Source of the DNA: Ligilactobacillus sp900765635
GTDB taxonomy: Bacteria > Bacillota > Bacilli > Lactobacillales > Lactobacillaceae
NCBI RefSeq assembly: GCF_949152225.1
Contig: NZ_CASCJC010000001.1
Span: forward strand, 248,001 to 312,000
Direction: 5' to 3'
DNA: 64,000 nucleotides
The stretch's first letter is position 1; every line of letters starts with the position of its first letter. Shown here piece by piece: positions 18,214 through 27,732 of the stretch. The notes beneath the pieces were generated by a model that saw nothing but the letters and a program-made list of their open reading frames with translations, made no database searches and was not told the origin of the DNA. The position numbers were made by a program, and so were the translations under genes.

Positions 18214-19536
18214 TTAATTATTTTTTTGTTTATACCAATAGACTGGAATCCCTACAAGAATGAAGATAAGTGAAACGATAACGCCAGGCAGATCAGAAAA
18301 GATTTCACTTATTAAAACAAATGTGGTGCAGACAATCGCGATGATTGGCACAATAGGGTAAAGTGGTGTTTTGAAATGATCGCCGTTTGGATTTTGTTTG
18401 CGTAGCTTAAAGATTCCAAAGAATGTCATTACGTAAAAACAATAAATAGTAAAGATACAAACTTCGGTCAAACGATCAGCATCAACACACAAAATCATTC
18501 CAATTGCGATTAGGGAAGTAATTGTCGTAGCAACCATTGGAGTCTTCATTGTTTTGTGAATATAAGAGATTTGCTTAGAAAATGGCAATTCATCGTTTTT
18601 AGCCATAGCGTACATAATACGGGGAAAAGACATAATTTTTCCATTCATACAACCGATGATTGAAATGATGATGCCGATATTTAATAAGCGCCCACCTAAA
18701 TTACCAAAAGCAATTGTTGCAAAGTGTGGTGTTACATTTTCGCCTAATTTATGAATCAAGTCAGCAGGCATAACGCGAAAAATTGCAAATGTTACCGACA
18801 TATAGGTCAATAAGACCAATAATATTCCGCAGATGATAGCTAGCGGTAATGTTTTTTTAACATTTTTAATTTCGCCACCCATATTAGCCAACAAAATCCA
18901 ACCATCATAGGCAAATAAAGTTGCTAAGATGGCAACACCCAAATTACCATTTGAGTTATGTGCTACAGTTTGTAAGCTTTGTCCAAATGCGTTTTGATTA
19001 CCAAAAAAAAGACCAAAGATAATAATCGCCACGATAGGAATGAATTTGGCAATAGTGGTAATGTTTTGGAAATAAGCTCCAAAGCGATTGGCCAATAAGT
19101 TAAATGCAGTCAAAATAACAACAGAAGAAACTGCGATAACAAGTGTTGACGATTGTGGAAGATTAAAAAATGAAACCAACAAGACTGCTAAATAAGCACC
19201 TAATGCTGCAATCATGGCGGGTCCATAGATGACGATTTGCATCCAACCCGTTAAAAATCCCCAAAGCTTACCATAAATCTTTTCCATATAAATGTATAAG
19301 CCACCAGTATGGGGAAGCTGTGCTCCGATTTCTGCAATGGTTAAGCCTGAGGTTAATGTAATTAAGCCTCCAAGCGTCCATGCTAGCAAAGCATTGTTGG
19401 TTGAACCTGAATAATCCAAAACAGATGCTTGCTTGAAGAAAATCCCTGAGCCGATAACCGTTCCAACTACTAAAGAAAGTGATGAAAAAAAGCCCAGTGA
19501 ACGATCGAGTTGAACAACACTTTTTTTCTTATCCAT
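18214..19536 (-). CDS. APC-family amino acid permease, SteT/LAT type
   Basis: Amino acid exchanger or symporter of 440 residues with about 12 membrane segments. The first segment holds G-T-V-I-G-S-G-I-F, and the second begins TSGLTIAEIGAQLPHTGG, typical of the L-type/SteT serine-threonine exchanger branch. The ATG at 19536 is preferred: GAAAGGTGG lies 11 bases upstream, whereas a GTG at 19551 overlaps that site. It is monocistronic and convergent with the DUF6681-like gene. Substrate is not determinable. Confidence 0.85.
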   Translation of the reverse strand: MDKKKSVVQLDRSLGFFSSLSLVVGTVIGSGIFFKQASVLDYSGSTNNALLAWTLGGLITLTSGLTIAEIGAQLPHTGGLYIYMEKIYGKLWGFLTGWMQIVIYGPAMIAALGAYLAVLLVSFFNLPQSSTLVIAVSSVVILTAFNLLANRFGAYFQNITTIAKFIPIVAIIIFGLFFGNQNAFGQSLQTVAHNSNGNLGVAILATLFAYDGWILLANMGGEIKNVKKTLPLAIICGILLVLLTYMSVTFAIFRVMPADLIHKLGENVTPHFATIAFGNLGGRLLNIGIIISIIGCMNGKIMSFPRIMYAMAKNDELPFSKQISYIHKTMKTPMVATTITSLIAIGMILCVDADRLTEVCIFTIYCFYVMTFFGIFKLRKQNPNGDHFKTPLYPIVPIIAIVCTTFVLISEIFSDLPGVIVSLIFILVGIPVYWYKQKNN

Positions 19537-19742
19537 ATTAGTAGAACCCACCTTTCTTTTTTTATTTGAAAAACTATGGTATTTTTCAAATTGGTATGTT
19601 TTATTGTAACGTGCTTTTTCTAATAAAAAAAGTATTTTCTCTTAAAAAACCTAAATTTTTTTACGAAAACGTTCGAATTCAAAAGGAAGGTATCATATAA
19701 TTATTGTAATTTTTTTATCATTTTTCGGTTAGGGGGATAGTG

Positions 19743-20158
19743 TTGGAGTTAGTAGTTAATAGTTAATCCTAAGTTGTCGAAATATCAAGTCGCACGCTTT
19801 TATCAAAACCTAGAGCAGCCACTGACCGAGCATGAATTAACTAGAATTACTAAAGCTTTGCGTAAATCATATGTGATTGCAGCTTATGAACAACATGAAT
19901 TGGTCGGATGGATTTGTGCGTTGAGTGATTATATGACGATTGTTTACATTCAAGATATCTTGATTACACCCGCTTATCGTAGTAAGAGGATTGCTTGGAC
20001 ATTGATGCGTCATCTAATGGATTATTTTGCACATGTGCCCCCGTATAGATGCGATTTTAAAAGATAACCAAGTTAGTGAATTATATACGAGTCTAGGGTT
20101 TCATACACTTGAAGATAAGGGCCAAAAATTATATTGTTTTGAACATTATCAAAAATAA
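19743..20158 (+). pseudogene. GNAT acetyltransferase gene with two frameshifts
   Basis: Three reading-frame pieces join into one about 135-residue GNAT protein. Frame 1 opens at TTG 19743, six bases after AGGGGG, and encodes MELVVN before stopping. A 7-bp tandem duplication (AGTTAAT twice, 19755-19768) shifts the frame; the body from about 19768 carries YQVARFYQNL and YIQDILITPAYRSKRIAWTLM. A run of five C at 20038-20042 shifts again; removing one C restores IDAILKDNQVSELYTSLGF to a stop at 20158. Removing 7+1 bases gives a continuous frame. It is a young pseudogene, a phase-variable gene, or has a sequencing error in the C-run. Confidence 0.8.
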
Positions 20159-20159
20159 G

Positions 20160-20202
20160 GCATGCCAGTTAAGCTTTGAAAAGTTTAACTGACATGCTTT
20201 TT
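20160..20202. terminator. Terminator between GNAT pseudogene and hflX
   Basis: Stem GCATGCCAGTTAA / TTTAACTGACATGC followed by TTTTT; the A-rich left side lets it serve hflX too. Confidence 0.75.
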
Positions 20203-21457
20203 AAATTTTAAACTGACGCAAACGTCCAGCTAATTGTAAAGATAATTGTGCGCTAATTTGAGTCCCCGTTGTGGTGTATTCGGTAGAAATAATAGTAGCC
20301 TGTTGATTGAGCAATTCGACAAATCTGCCTTGATCAAAAGGAATCAAAAAGGTTTGTGTTACCAGGTCTTTGAAAAGCCGTTGTTTAATCGTTTGGGCTA
20401 ATAATTCTAATGATGAAGGATCATTAGCACTATAAATCAAATCATTACCTTCACATTGTGGATAGTTTTCGTTTGTTTTATCAGCTTTATTGAAAGCATA
20501 CAATGTTTCGATATTGTTAACACCGATTTCTTTTAAGGTTTGATCGGTAGTATCCATCATTTCTTTCATATGTGGATCTGATAAATCAACTACATGAATT
20601 AATAAGTCAGCTTGAGCTGCTTCGGCTAAAGTTGATTTGAAAGCAGCAACAAGATGATGTGGCAATTTAGAAACAAAACCAACAGTGTCACTAAGCAAGA
20701 AGGTTTGATTGTCTGTAAAGTGTAAGCGACGTACTGATGTATCTAAGGTTGCAAAGAGCATATCTTTTTCAAAGACTTGTTTATCTGCATCTTGACCGAC
20801 TAATTTTAATAAACCATTAAGTGTAGTCGACTTACCAGCGTTGGTATAACCAACGAGTGCTACAGCCTTTAACCCGGCTTGTTTACGCGCCTTTCTGCGT
20901 GTTTCTTGGCCTTTTAAAAGCTCTTTTAATTCTTTTTTTAGGTTGCTAATACGTTTTTCGAGTACACGGCGATTTAGTTCGATTTTCTTTTCACCAGCAC
21001 CACGGTTAGTATAGCCTCCGCCGGTATTGCCGGCTGTTTGTTGATCGAATTTATTGATACTTGAGGTTCTTAGACGAGGGAGTTGATATTGTAATTTGGC
21101 AATTTCTACTTGTAGTTTAGCTTCTTTTGTTCGGGCACGTTTAGCAAAGATTTCAAGAATTAAGGCTGTACGATCTAAGATTTGTAATCCAGTCAGCTCT
21201 TCGAGATTTCTGATTTGAACAGCACTTAATTCATCATTGACTACCAAAATTGAACAATCATGAAGTTGCGCACTGGTGGCAATCTCTTCACATTTTCCTT
21301 TGCCAAAGTAACTAGCTGCCAAGGGACGTGAGATATTTTGTCTAATATCTGCACAAACGACCATATCATTTGCGCTGGCTAAAGCGCCTAATTCATCCAT
21401 TGTATAGTCAAAATTGAGTTGTTTATTGGCGATGCCTGCAATAATTACGGGAATCAT
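20201..21457 (-). CDS. hflX: GTPase HflX, ribosome splitting factor
   Basis: Cytoplasmic GTPase of 418 residues that splits stalled or hibernating 70S ribosomes. N-terminal HflX domain with SYFGKGKCEEI near residue 49, helical linker with LQYQLPRL near 127, then the G domain: G1 GYTNAGKST near 203, G3 DTVGF and G4 NKAD. The motif GAGEKKIELNRR in the linker is typical of the family. Ribosome site AGGAAA precedes the ATG. It diverges from oppA across a 358-base region holding a PurBox-like sequence. Confidence 0.92.
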   Translation of the reverse strand: MIPVIIAGIANKQLNFDYTMDELGALASANDMVVCADIRQNISRPLAASYFGKGKCEEIATSAQLHDCSILVVNDELSAVQIRNLEELTGLQILDRTALILEIFAKRARTKEAKLQVEIAKLQYQLPRLRTSSINKFDQQTAGNTGGGYTNRGAGEKKIELNRRVLEKRISNLKKELKELLKGQETRRKARKQAGLKAVALVGYTNAGKSTTLNGLLKLVGQDADKQVFEKDMLFATLDTSVRRLHFTDNQTFLLSDTVGFVSKLPHHLVAAFKSTLAEAAQADLLIHVVDLSDPHMKEMMDTTDQTLKEIGVNNIETLYAFNKADKTNENYPQCEGNDLIYSANDPSSLELLAQTIKQRLFKDLVTQTFLIPFDQGRFVELLNQQATIISTEYTTTGTQISAQLSLQLAGRLRQFKI

Positions 21458-21815
21458 GATGTTTCCTTTCTATTTTAGCTTTTGTTTTTATTTTAGCATA
21501 TTTTTAATAACTTGAGTTTTAGAACTAAAATGATAAAGAATCTTAAATAAAAATTAGAAAACGTTTTAATGAATCTGAAGGTTAACGTTCGGTATTTGTA
21601 CGAATAAATGGTGTAAATTTACTGATTTTGAAGTTAAATTAGAAAAAATGGGTATATAAAATGCTTATTTTTAGGGAAAATTTGAAAAACGTAAAATTTA
21701 TTTTAAGAAAAATTAGAAAAATACTTGAATTTCATAGCAAATTCATATAAAATTCAATTATTGATTAAAAAGTATTTTGTTTTGTTAATTTTTTATAAAG
21801 GAGTTGTCATAATAT
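21458..21815. promoter_or_regulatory. hflX-oppA intergenic region with PurBox-like site and oppA promoter
   Basis: This 358-base AT-rich gap holds no gene. Read on the minus strand, 21593-21580 is ACCGAACGTTAACC, identical over 14 bases to the sequence at 41940-41953 in front of purR. The CCGAAC core is the PurR-binding PurBox. A probable oppA promoter is TTGAAT (21725-21730) with TATAAA (21746-21751), spacing 15. The box lies 123 bases from the hflX start and 223 from the oppA start, so its target is ambiguous. Confidence 0.55.
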
Positions 21816-23447
21816 ATGAAGCTTAAAAAATTTGCAGCAGTCGGTACTGTTTTGGCCGTTTCTGCTTTGACATTAGCAGCTTGTGGTTCTAATAAGTCAA
21901 GTTCTAGTGGTAGTGACGCGCAAGTTTTAAATTGGAACGAATCTGCAGAATTACCAACGATGGATCTTTCACAAGCAACTGATACAGTTAGTTTTACAGC
22001 TTTAAATAACACAATGGAAGGTTTGTATCGTATTGGTAAAAATTCTAAGATTGAGCCAGGAATTGCTAAGAAAACAGAAGTTTCTGATGATGGTTTAACT
22101 TATACATTTACTTTACGTAAAGATGCTAAATGGTCAAATGGTGATCCTGTTACAGCTAAAGATTTTGTTTATTCATGGCAACGTACAGTTGATCCTAAGA
22201 CTGGTTCACAATATGCATACCTTTTTGATGGCGTAGCAAACGTTAACGATATCATGAACGGCAAAAAGCCAGTAACAGACTTAGGAATCAAAGCTGAAGG
22301 TGACTACAAGTTAGTTGTTACTTTAGATAAAGAAGTTCCATACTTCAAATTATTACTTGGTTTCCCAACATTCTTCCCACAAAATGAAAAAGCTGTTGAA
22401 AAGTATGGTTCTAAGTACGGTACAGCTTCTAAGTACATGGTTTACAACGGTCCATTTAAGTTAACTGGCTGGACAGGGACAAACTTGAGCTGGACATTAG
22501 CTAAAAATAACGCATACTGGGATAAGAAAGCTGTGAAGTTATCTAAGATTAACTACAAGGTTAACAAGACAGCTTCGACTTCTTACAACTTGTATCAATC
22601 AGGTAAGCTTGATGCAACTAGTTTAAGTGCTGAACAAGCAAAGCAATTAAAAGGTTCTAAAGAATATGTAAGCCGTCCACAAGCTTCAACATTCTACTTT
22701 GAATATAACCAAACTAAGAAAGCTTTCAAGAACAAGAAGATTCGTCAAGCTATCTCAATGGTAATTAACCGTAAACAATTTGTTGATAAGGTTTTAGGTG
22801 ATGGTTCTATTCCTGCTAAAGGTTTAGTACCAGAAGGTTTATCTAGTTATGATGGTACAGACTTTGCTACAGCTGCTTACGAAAAGACAGGCGTTGAATA
22901 CAACGTTGAAGAGGCTAAGAAGTTGTGGAAGGAAGGTATGGCTGAAGAAGGTTTAACTTCCTTAGACATTACTTTGCTTAGTGATGATACAGACGGTGCT
23001 AAGAAGTCAACTGAATTTGTGCAAAGCGCAATCGAATCTAACTTAGAAGGCGCTAATGTAACGGCTGCTAATGTGCCATTTAAGACACGTTTAGACCGTT
23101 CACAAAAGGGTGACTTTGATGTCGTAATCTCTGCTTGGGGTGCGGACTTTGCTGATCCAATTTCATTCTTAGATATGTTTACTACAAATAACTCATACAA
23201 CCGTGGTAAGTGGAGTAACGCTGAATACGATGCTTTAGTTAATGCTTCTAAGACAACAGATGCAGTTGATCCTGCAAAACGTTGGGATGATTTAGTTAAA
23301 GCTGAAAAGATCTTGATGGAAGATCAAGGCGTTTCACCAATCTATCAATCAACACAAGCTTGGGTAATTAAATCTAAAGTTAAGGGTGTTATCTACAATT
23401 CATCCGGTGCAAACTACAACTTTAAAGAAGCATATGTAAAAGAATAA
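21816..23447 (+). CDS. oppA: Oligopeptide-binding lipoprotein OppA
   Basis: Complete extracellular peptide-binding protein (SBP_bac_5), 543 residues. The signal ends in lipobox L-A-A-C with Cys23 as the lipid anchor, followed by a Ser/Gly linker. Conserved blocks include KWSNGDPVTAKDFVYSW near residue 108. Codon use is strongly biased to the preferred set (for example GCT, GAA, TTA), fitting high expression. Ribosome site AAAGGAG. A partial terminator follows, then oppBCDF, so OppA can be made in excess over the permease. Provides peptide nitrogen to a probably auxotrophic cell. Confidence 0.94.
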   Translation: MKLKKFAAVGTVLAVSALTLAACGSNKSSSSGSDAQVLNWNESAELPTMDLSQATDTVSFTALNNTMEGLYRIGKNSKIEPGIAKKTEVSDDGLTYTFTLRKDAKWSNGDPVTAKDFVYSWQRTVDPKTGSQYAYLFDGVANVNDIMNGKKPVTDLGIKAEGDYKLVVTLDKEVPYFKLLLGFPTFFPQNEKAVEKYGSKYGTASKYMVYNGPFKLTGWTGTNLSWTLAKNNAYWDKKAVKLSKINYKVNKTASTSYNLYQSGKLDATSLSAEQAKQLKGSKEYVSRPQASTFYFEYNQTKKAFKNKKIRQAISMVINRKQFVDKVLGDGSIPAKGLVPEGLSSYDGTDFATAAYEKTGVEYNVEEAKKLWKEGMAEEGLTSLDITLLSDDTDGAKKSTEFVQSAIESNLEGANVTAANVPFKTRLDRSQKGDFDVVISAWGADFADPISFLDMFTTNNSYNRGKWSNAEYDALVNASKTTDAVDPAKRWDDLVKAEKILMEDQGVSPIYQSTQAWVIKSKVKGVIYNSSGANYNFKEAYVKE

Positions 23448-23470
23448 TTAGTTAAATTGTAAGATTTAAC

Positions 23471-23513
23471 ACCAAGGGGATTGGTATTTTCGTACCAGTC
23501 CCCCTTGGTTTAT
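23471..23513 (+). terminator. Attenuating hairpin between oppA and oppB
   Basis: Strong stem ACCAAGGGG-ATTGGTA / TACCAGTCCCCCTTGGT with loop TTTTCG, followed by a poor U-tract (TTTATATAGG). It should terminate or protect only part of the transcripts, giving more oppA than oppB-F mRNA. Confidence 0.7.
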
Positions 23514-23623
23514 ATAGGCTTTTTAAAACAAATACTGTAAAAATCATGTATTTTACGCTATTATAGAAAATAAACAGTTTTATCTGTTATTTTAAGAGAA
23601 CATTAGGAATGTGAGGGCAAGTT

Positions 23624-24553
23624 ATGAAAAAATACCTGTTAAAGCGTGTTTTTTATATGGTGTTGACGCTCTTTTTGGTCGCAACCATTACCTTCTTTTT
23701 AATGAAGTTAATGCCAGGGACACCATATTCGAATCAGCAAAAGCTGACGCCAGAACAAATTCAAATCATGAACAAGCAATATGGTTTGGATAAGCCAGTT
23801 TGGATGCAATATCTCGTATATATCGGTGGAATGTTACACGGTGATTTGGGGACATCTTTCCAATTCAGTAACCAACCCGTTTCATATTTAATCTCCAGTC
23901 GTATCGGTGCTTCTGCTCAATTAGGGGTTCAAGCAATGATTTTTGGGGTATTCTTTGGAATTATTATTGGTTCAATTGCAGCGATCAATCGTAATACTTG
24001 GATTGATACGTTAGCAACAATTCTTTCTATTATCGGTAAATCCGTACCAAACTTTGTTTTAGCGGTCTTATTACAATACTATATCGCATTGAAGTTAGGT
24101 TGGTTCCCAATTGCTGATTGGGGTGGCTTTAACTACACGGTCTTACCAACAATTGCATTGGGGGTTGGACCTTTGGCTGAAACGGCCAGGTTTATTCGAA
24201 CCGGGATGGTCGATGTCTTAAACTCTGATTATATCGAATTGGCTAGAGCTAAAGGTTTAAGTCGTTTTGGAATCGTCTATCACCATGCTTTACGTAATAG
24301 TTTGATTCCATTGGTAACTTTGATTGGACCATATACAGTTGCCTTGATGACAGGTTCAATGGTTATCGAAAATATCTTTTCAATCCCAGGGATTGGTGAA
24401 CAATACGTTAAGTCAATAACAACAAATGACTACCCAACTATCATGGGGGTAACAATGCTCTTTTCTGCAGGGCTAGTTTTAGTTATCTTGTTAACTGACA
24501 TTGTTTATGGCATCATCGATCCACGTATTCGTCTTGCAGGAAGTGAGGGTTAA
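23624..24553 (+). CDS. oppB: Oligopeptide ABC transporter permease OppB
   Basis: Membrane permease of 309 residues with about six transmembrane segments (DppB/OppB type). N-terminal KRVFYMVLTLFLVATITFF helix and PGTPY motif are family hallmarks; the EAA-type loop is ELARAKGLSRFGIVYHHALRN. Ribosome site GTGAGGG precedes the ATG. First of four tightly linked genes, oppB-C-D-F. Confidence 0.92.
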   Translation: MKKYLLKRVFYMVLTLFLVATITFFLMKLMPGTPYSNQQKLTPEQIQIMNKQYGLDKPVWMQYLVYIGGMLHGDLGTSFQFSNQPVSYLISSRIGASAQLGVQAMIFGVFFGIIIGSIAAINRNTWIDTLATILSIIGKSVPNFVLAVLLQYYIALKLGWFPIADWGGFNYTVLPTIALGVGPLAETARFIRTGMVDVLNSDYIELARAKGLSRFGIVYHHALRNSLIPLVTLIGPYTVALMTGSMVIENIFSIPGIGEQYVKSITTNDYPTIMGVTMLFSAGLVLVILLTDIVYGIIDPRIRLAGSEG

Positions 24554-24558
24554 GCATA

Positions 24559-25584
24559 ATGGAAGAAAAAATTAAATTAGCACCAGAAAGTTTTGAGCCC
24601 TTAACTCAAAGTGTGCACCTAGACAATGAAAAGATTGCTGCACCTTCATTGACCTTTACTCAAGATGCATGGCGTCGTTTAAAGAAAAATAAGGGTGCTG
24701 TAATCTCATTATTCATCATCTTGATTATGGTGATTGTTGCTTTTGGATCTACACCATTTATCGATCATGATACTTTGGTAAAATCTACACCTAAATACGC
24801 TAACTTACCACCTAAGATTCCGGGTGTAAACATTGATGGACTGAACGGTAAGTCTTTAGTGGCAGGCGAATGGGTTGATCAATATAAGAGTAACGATGTA
24901 CCTAGCGATAAGTATTTCATCTTAGGAACTGATTATTTAGGTCGTTCCTTGGCTCAACGTATTATCTACGGTACTAAAATTTCTTTAATCGTTGCGATTG
25001 TAGCGACATTTTTTGATTTGACCATCGGGGTAACCTATGGGATTGTATCAGGTTGGCGTGGCGGACGTACAGATACGATTATGCAGCGTGTCATCGAAGT
25101 TATTTCTTCTGTGCCAAACTTAGTTATTGTTGTTTTAATGTTACTTGTTTTGAAACCAGGTATGGGTTCTATCATTTGTGCGATTGCGATTTCTAGTTGG
25201 ACAACGATGGCGCGGATGATTCGTGCCGAAACGCTACAGCTTAAAACACAAGAATATGTTTTAGCTGCACGAACCTTGGGTGAATCGGCACCAAAGATTG
25301 CTATCAAACATTTGGTGCCAAACCTCTCAAGTATCATCATCATTCAAACGATGTACACCATTCCAAGTGCAATCTTCTTTGAAGCCTTCTTGAGTTTCAT
25401 TGGGATTGGTATTTCTGCACCAGAAACATCACTTGGGGTATTATTAAACGAAGGGCAAAAGAACTTCCAATTCTTGCCTTACCAAATGTGGTTCCCAGCT
25501 ATCGTCTTGTGTGTCTTGATGATTTCGTTTAACTTGTTAGGTGACGGTTTGCGTGACGCATTTGATCCAAAGACTAGAAGGTAG
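24559..25584 (+). CDS. oppC: Oligopeptide ABC transporter permease OppC
   Basis: Second permease of 341 residues, with the N-terminal OppC_N helix (AWRRLKKNKGAVISLFIILIM) and a periplasm-facing insertion before the core domain, as usual for OppC. The docking loop is EYVLAARTLGESAPKIAIKH. It begins five bases after the oppB stop, so it is coupled. Confidence 0.92.
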   Translation: MEEKIKLAPESFEPLTQSVHLDNEKIAAPSLTFTQDAWRRLKKNKGAVISLFIILIMVIVAFGSTPFIDHDTLVKSTPKYANLPPKIPGVNIDGLNGKSLVAGEWVDQYKSNDVPSDKYFILGTDYLGRSLAQRIIYGTKISLIVAIVATFFDLTIGVTYGIVSGWRGGRTDTIMQRVIEVISSVPNLVIVVLMLLVLKPGMGSIICAIAISSWTTMARMIRAETLQLKTQEYVLAARTLGESAPKIAIKHLVPNLSSIIIIQTMYTIPSAIFFEAFLSFIGIGISAPETSLGVLLNEGQKNFQFLPYQMWFPAIVLCVLMISFNLLGDGLRDAFDPKTRR

Positions 25585-25592
25585 GTTGAATT

Positions 25593-26642
25593 ATGGGTGA
25601 AAGAATTTTAGAAGTAAAAAACCTTGAAATCAATTTCCACACATATGCGGGCGACGTGAAAGCCATTCGTGATGTGAGTTTTCATTTGGATAAAGGCGAA
25701 ACGTTGGCCATCGTTGGGGAATCTGGTTCAGGTAAATCAGTAACGACCAAGAGTTTGATGGGCCTATTAGCTAACAATGCACAAGTAATGGGCGGTTCTA
25801 TCATGTTCCATGGTCAAGACTTATTGCAAAAGACCGAAAAAGAAATGCAAAATATTCGTGGTAAAGATATTGCGATGATCTTTCAAGATCCAATGACTTC
25901 GCTTGATCCAACCATGAAGATTGGTCGTCAAATTGCAGAACCTTTGATGAAACATAAAAAGGTTGAAAAGAAAAAAGCAATGGCGCAAGCTTTAGAAATC
26001 TTGAAGCTTGTTGGAATTACTAACGCTGAGGAACGTATCAATGATTATCCACATCAATTTTCTGGTGGTCAACGTCAAAGAATCGTGATTGCGATTGCTT
26101 TGGTATGTTATCCAGAAATTTTGATTGCCGATGAACCAACAACAGCTCTAGACGTGACAATTCAAGCACAAATTTTAGATTTGATGAAAGAATTGCAACA
26201 AAAAATTGAAACATCAATTATCTTTATCACGCACGACTTAGGCGTTGTAGCCGGAATGGCAGATCGTGTTGCCGTGATGTATGCCGGCCAAATTGTTGAA
26301 TATGGTACAGTTGATGAAATTTTCTACAATCCAAAGCATCCATACACATGGGGCTTATTAAATTCAATGCCAACACTTGAAAGTAAGCACCTAGAAGCGA
26401 TTCCAGGAACACCACCTGATTTGTTAGATCCGCCAAAAGGTGATCCGTTTGCTGCACGTAATCCATATGCGATGAAGATTGATACAGAAAAACAACCACC
26501 ATTCTTCAAAGTTTCAGATACACACTATGCAGCAACATGGCTTTTGCATCCAGATGCACCAAAGATTACACCGCCAGATGAAATTATCAGACGACAAAAA
26601 ATCTACGCAAAAATGATGCAAGAACACAACGATAAAGACTAA
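25593..26642 (+). CDS. oppD: Oligopeptide ABC transporter ATPase OppD
   Basis: Cytoplasmic ATPase of 349 residues. Walker A GESGSGKS near residue 42, Q-loop FQDPMTSLDP, signature FSGGQRQR, Walker B ILIADEPTTALD, and the C-terminal oligopeptide-transporter extension with PGTPPDLLDPPKGDPFAARNP. The usual OppD cluster Cys residues in this extension are not seen here. It begins eight bases after oppC. Confidence 0.93.
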   Translation: MGERILEVKNLEINFHTYAGDVKAIRDVSFHLDKGETLAIVGESGSGKSVTTKSLMGLLANNAQVMGGSIMFHGQDLLQKTEKEMQNIRGKDIAMIFQDPMTSLDPTMKIGRQIAEPLMKHKKVEKKKAMAQALEILKLVGITNAEERINDYPHQFSGGQRQRIVIAIALVCYPEILIADEPTTALDVTIQAQILDLMKELQQKIETSIIFITHDLGVVAGMADRVAVMYAGQIVEYGTVDEIFYNPKHPYTWGLLNSMPTLESKHLEAIPGTPPDLLDPPKGDPFAARNPYAMKIDTEKQPPFFKVSDTHYAATWLLHPDAPKITPPDEIIRRQKIYAKMMQEHNDKD

Positions 26643-26660
26643 TCAGGAGGAAAAGACCAC

Positions 26661-27617
26661 ATGCCAGAAAAACGTAAAAAAATTCTTGAAGTTAAGCATT
26701 TAAAGCAATACTTCGGCGTGGGCAGACCTGATATGGTTAAAGCTGTCGACGATGTTACTTTTGATATTTATGAAGGTGAAACATTTGGTTTGGTAGGAGA
26801 ATCTGGTTCAGGTAAGACGACAACAGGTCGTAGTGTGATCCATTTATATGATCCAACCGATGGCCAAATCATCTTTGATGGTAAGGATGTAAGTAAGTTA
26901 AATTCACGCGCAGAACATCTTCGTTTTTGTCGTGATATGCAAATGATCTTCCAAGATCCATATGCATCTTTGAATCCACGTATGACAGTTGAAGACATTA
27001 TCGCCGAAGGAATCGATATTCACGGTTTAGCAAAAAGCAAAGAAGATCGCCGTGCAAAAGTTGAAGAACTCTTAGAGACAGTTGGCTTGAATAAAGATCA
27101 CGCTAGTCGTTATCCGCATGAATTTTCTGGGGGCCAACGTCAAAGAATTGGGATTGCGCGTGCCTTAGCGGTAGAGCCAAAATTCATTATTGCCGATGAA
27201 CCAATTTCTGCGTTAGACGTGTCTATCCAAGCTCAAGTTGTTAACTTGTTAAAAGATTTACAGCTTGAAAAAGGATTGACCTATCTATTTATCGCGCATG
27301 ATTTGTCAATGGTTAAATATATTTCAGATCGAATCGGAGTTATGCATTATGGACGCTTACTTGAAGTTGGTCCAGCCGATGATGTGTATACAAAACCATT
27401 ACATGATTATACTAAGAGTTTAGTGTCAGCTGTACCGGTACCAGATCCAGAATTTGAACGTAATCGTAAGCAAATTCCATACGATGCTTCTTTAGAAGAA
27501 GATGTGGAAGGAAAGCCACGTAAATTGCGTGAAATTACACCAGGACATTTTGTGCGTTGCTCAGAAGACGAAGTTGAGATGTACAAACAAAAAGCAGCTA
27601 AGTACGAAGAAGCTTAG
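26661..27617 (+). CDS. oppF: Oligopeptide ABC transporter ATPase OppF
   Basis: Second ATPase of 318 residues, forming a heterodimer with OppD. Walker A GESGSGKTT near residue 47, Q-loop FQDPYASLNPRM, signature FSGGQRQRIGIARAL, Walker B FIIADEPISALD, and a C-terminal segment with the single Cys of HFVRCSEDE. Ribosome site CAGGAGGA. Last gene of the operon, closed by a strong terminator. Confidence 0.93.
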   Translation: MPEKRKKILEVKHLKQYFGVGRPDMVKAVDDVTFDIYEGETFGLVGESGSGKTTTGRSVIHLYDPTDGQIIFDGKDVSKLNSRAEHLRFCRDMQMIFQDPYASLNPRMTVEDIIAEGIDIHGLAKSKEDRRAKVEELLETVGLNKDHASRYPHEFSGGQRQRIGIARALAVEPKFIIADEPISALDVSIQAQVVNLLKDLQLEKGLTYLFIAHDLSMVKYISDRIGVMHYGRLLEVGPADDVYTKPLHDYTKSLVSAVPVPDPEFERNRKQIPYDASLEEDVEGKPRKLREITPGHFVRCSEDEVEMYKQKAAKYEEA

Positions 27618-27618
27618 C

Positions 27619-27651
27619 AAAAAAGCATCCGTTTATGCGGATGCTTTTTTG
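27619..27651 (+). terminator. Terminator of oppBCDF
   Basis: Perfect stem AAAAAAGCATCCG / CGGATGCTTTTTT with six-base loop. Confidence 0.92.
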
Positions 27652-27673
27652 TTAAAAAATGATTAACAAATGA

Positions 27674-27702
27674 TTGAAAATTGATTAGGAGTATTTTACA
27701 AT
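27674..27702 (+). promoter_or_regulatory. gdhA promoter
   Basis: TTGAAA (27674-27679), 17-base spacer, TACAAT (27697-27702). Confidence 0.6.
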
Positions 27703-27732
27703 GAAAATATCCTAAAGAAAAGAGGGCTTAGC

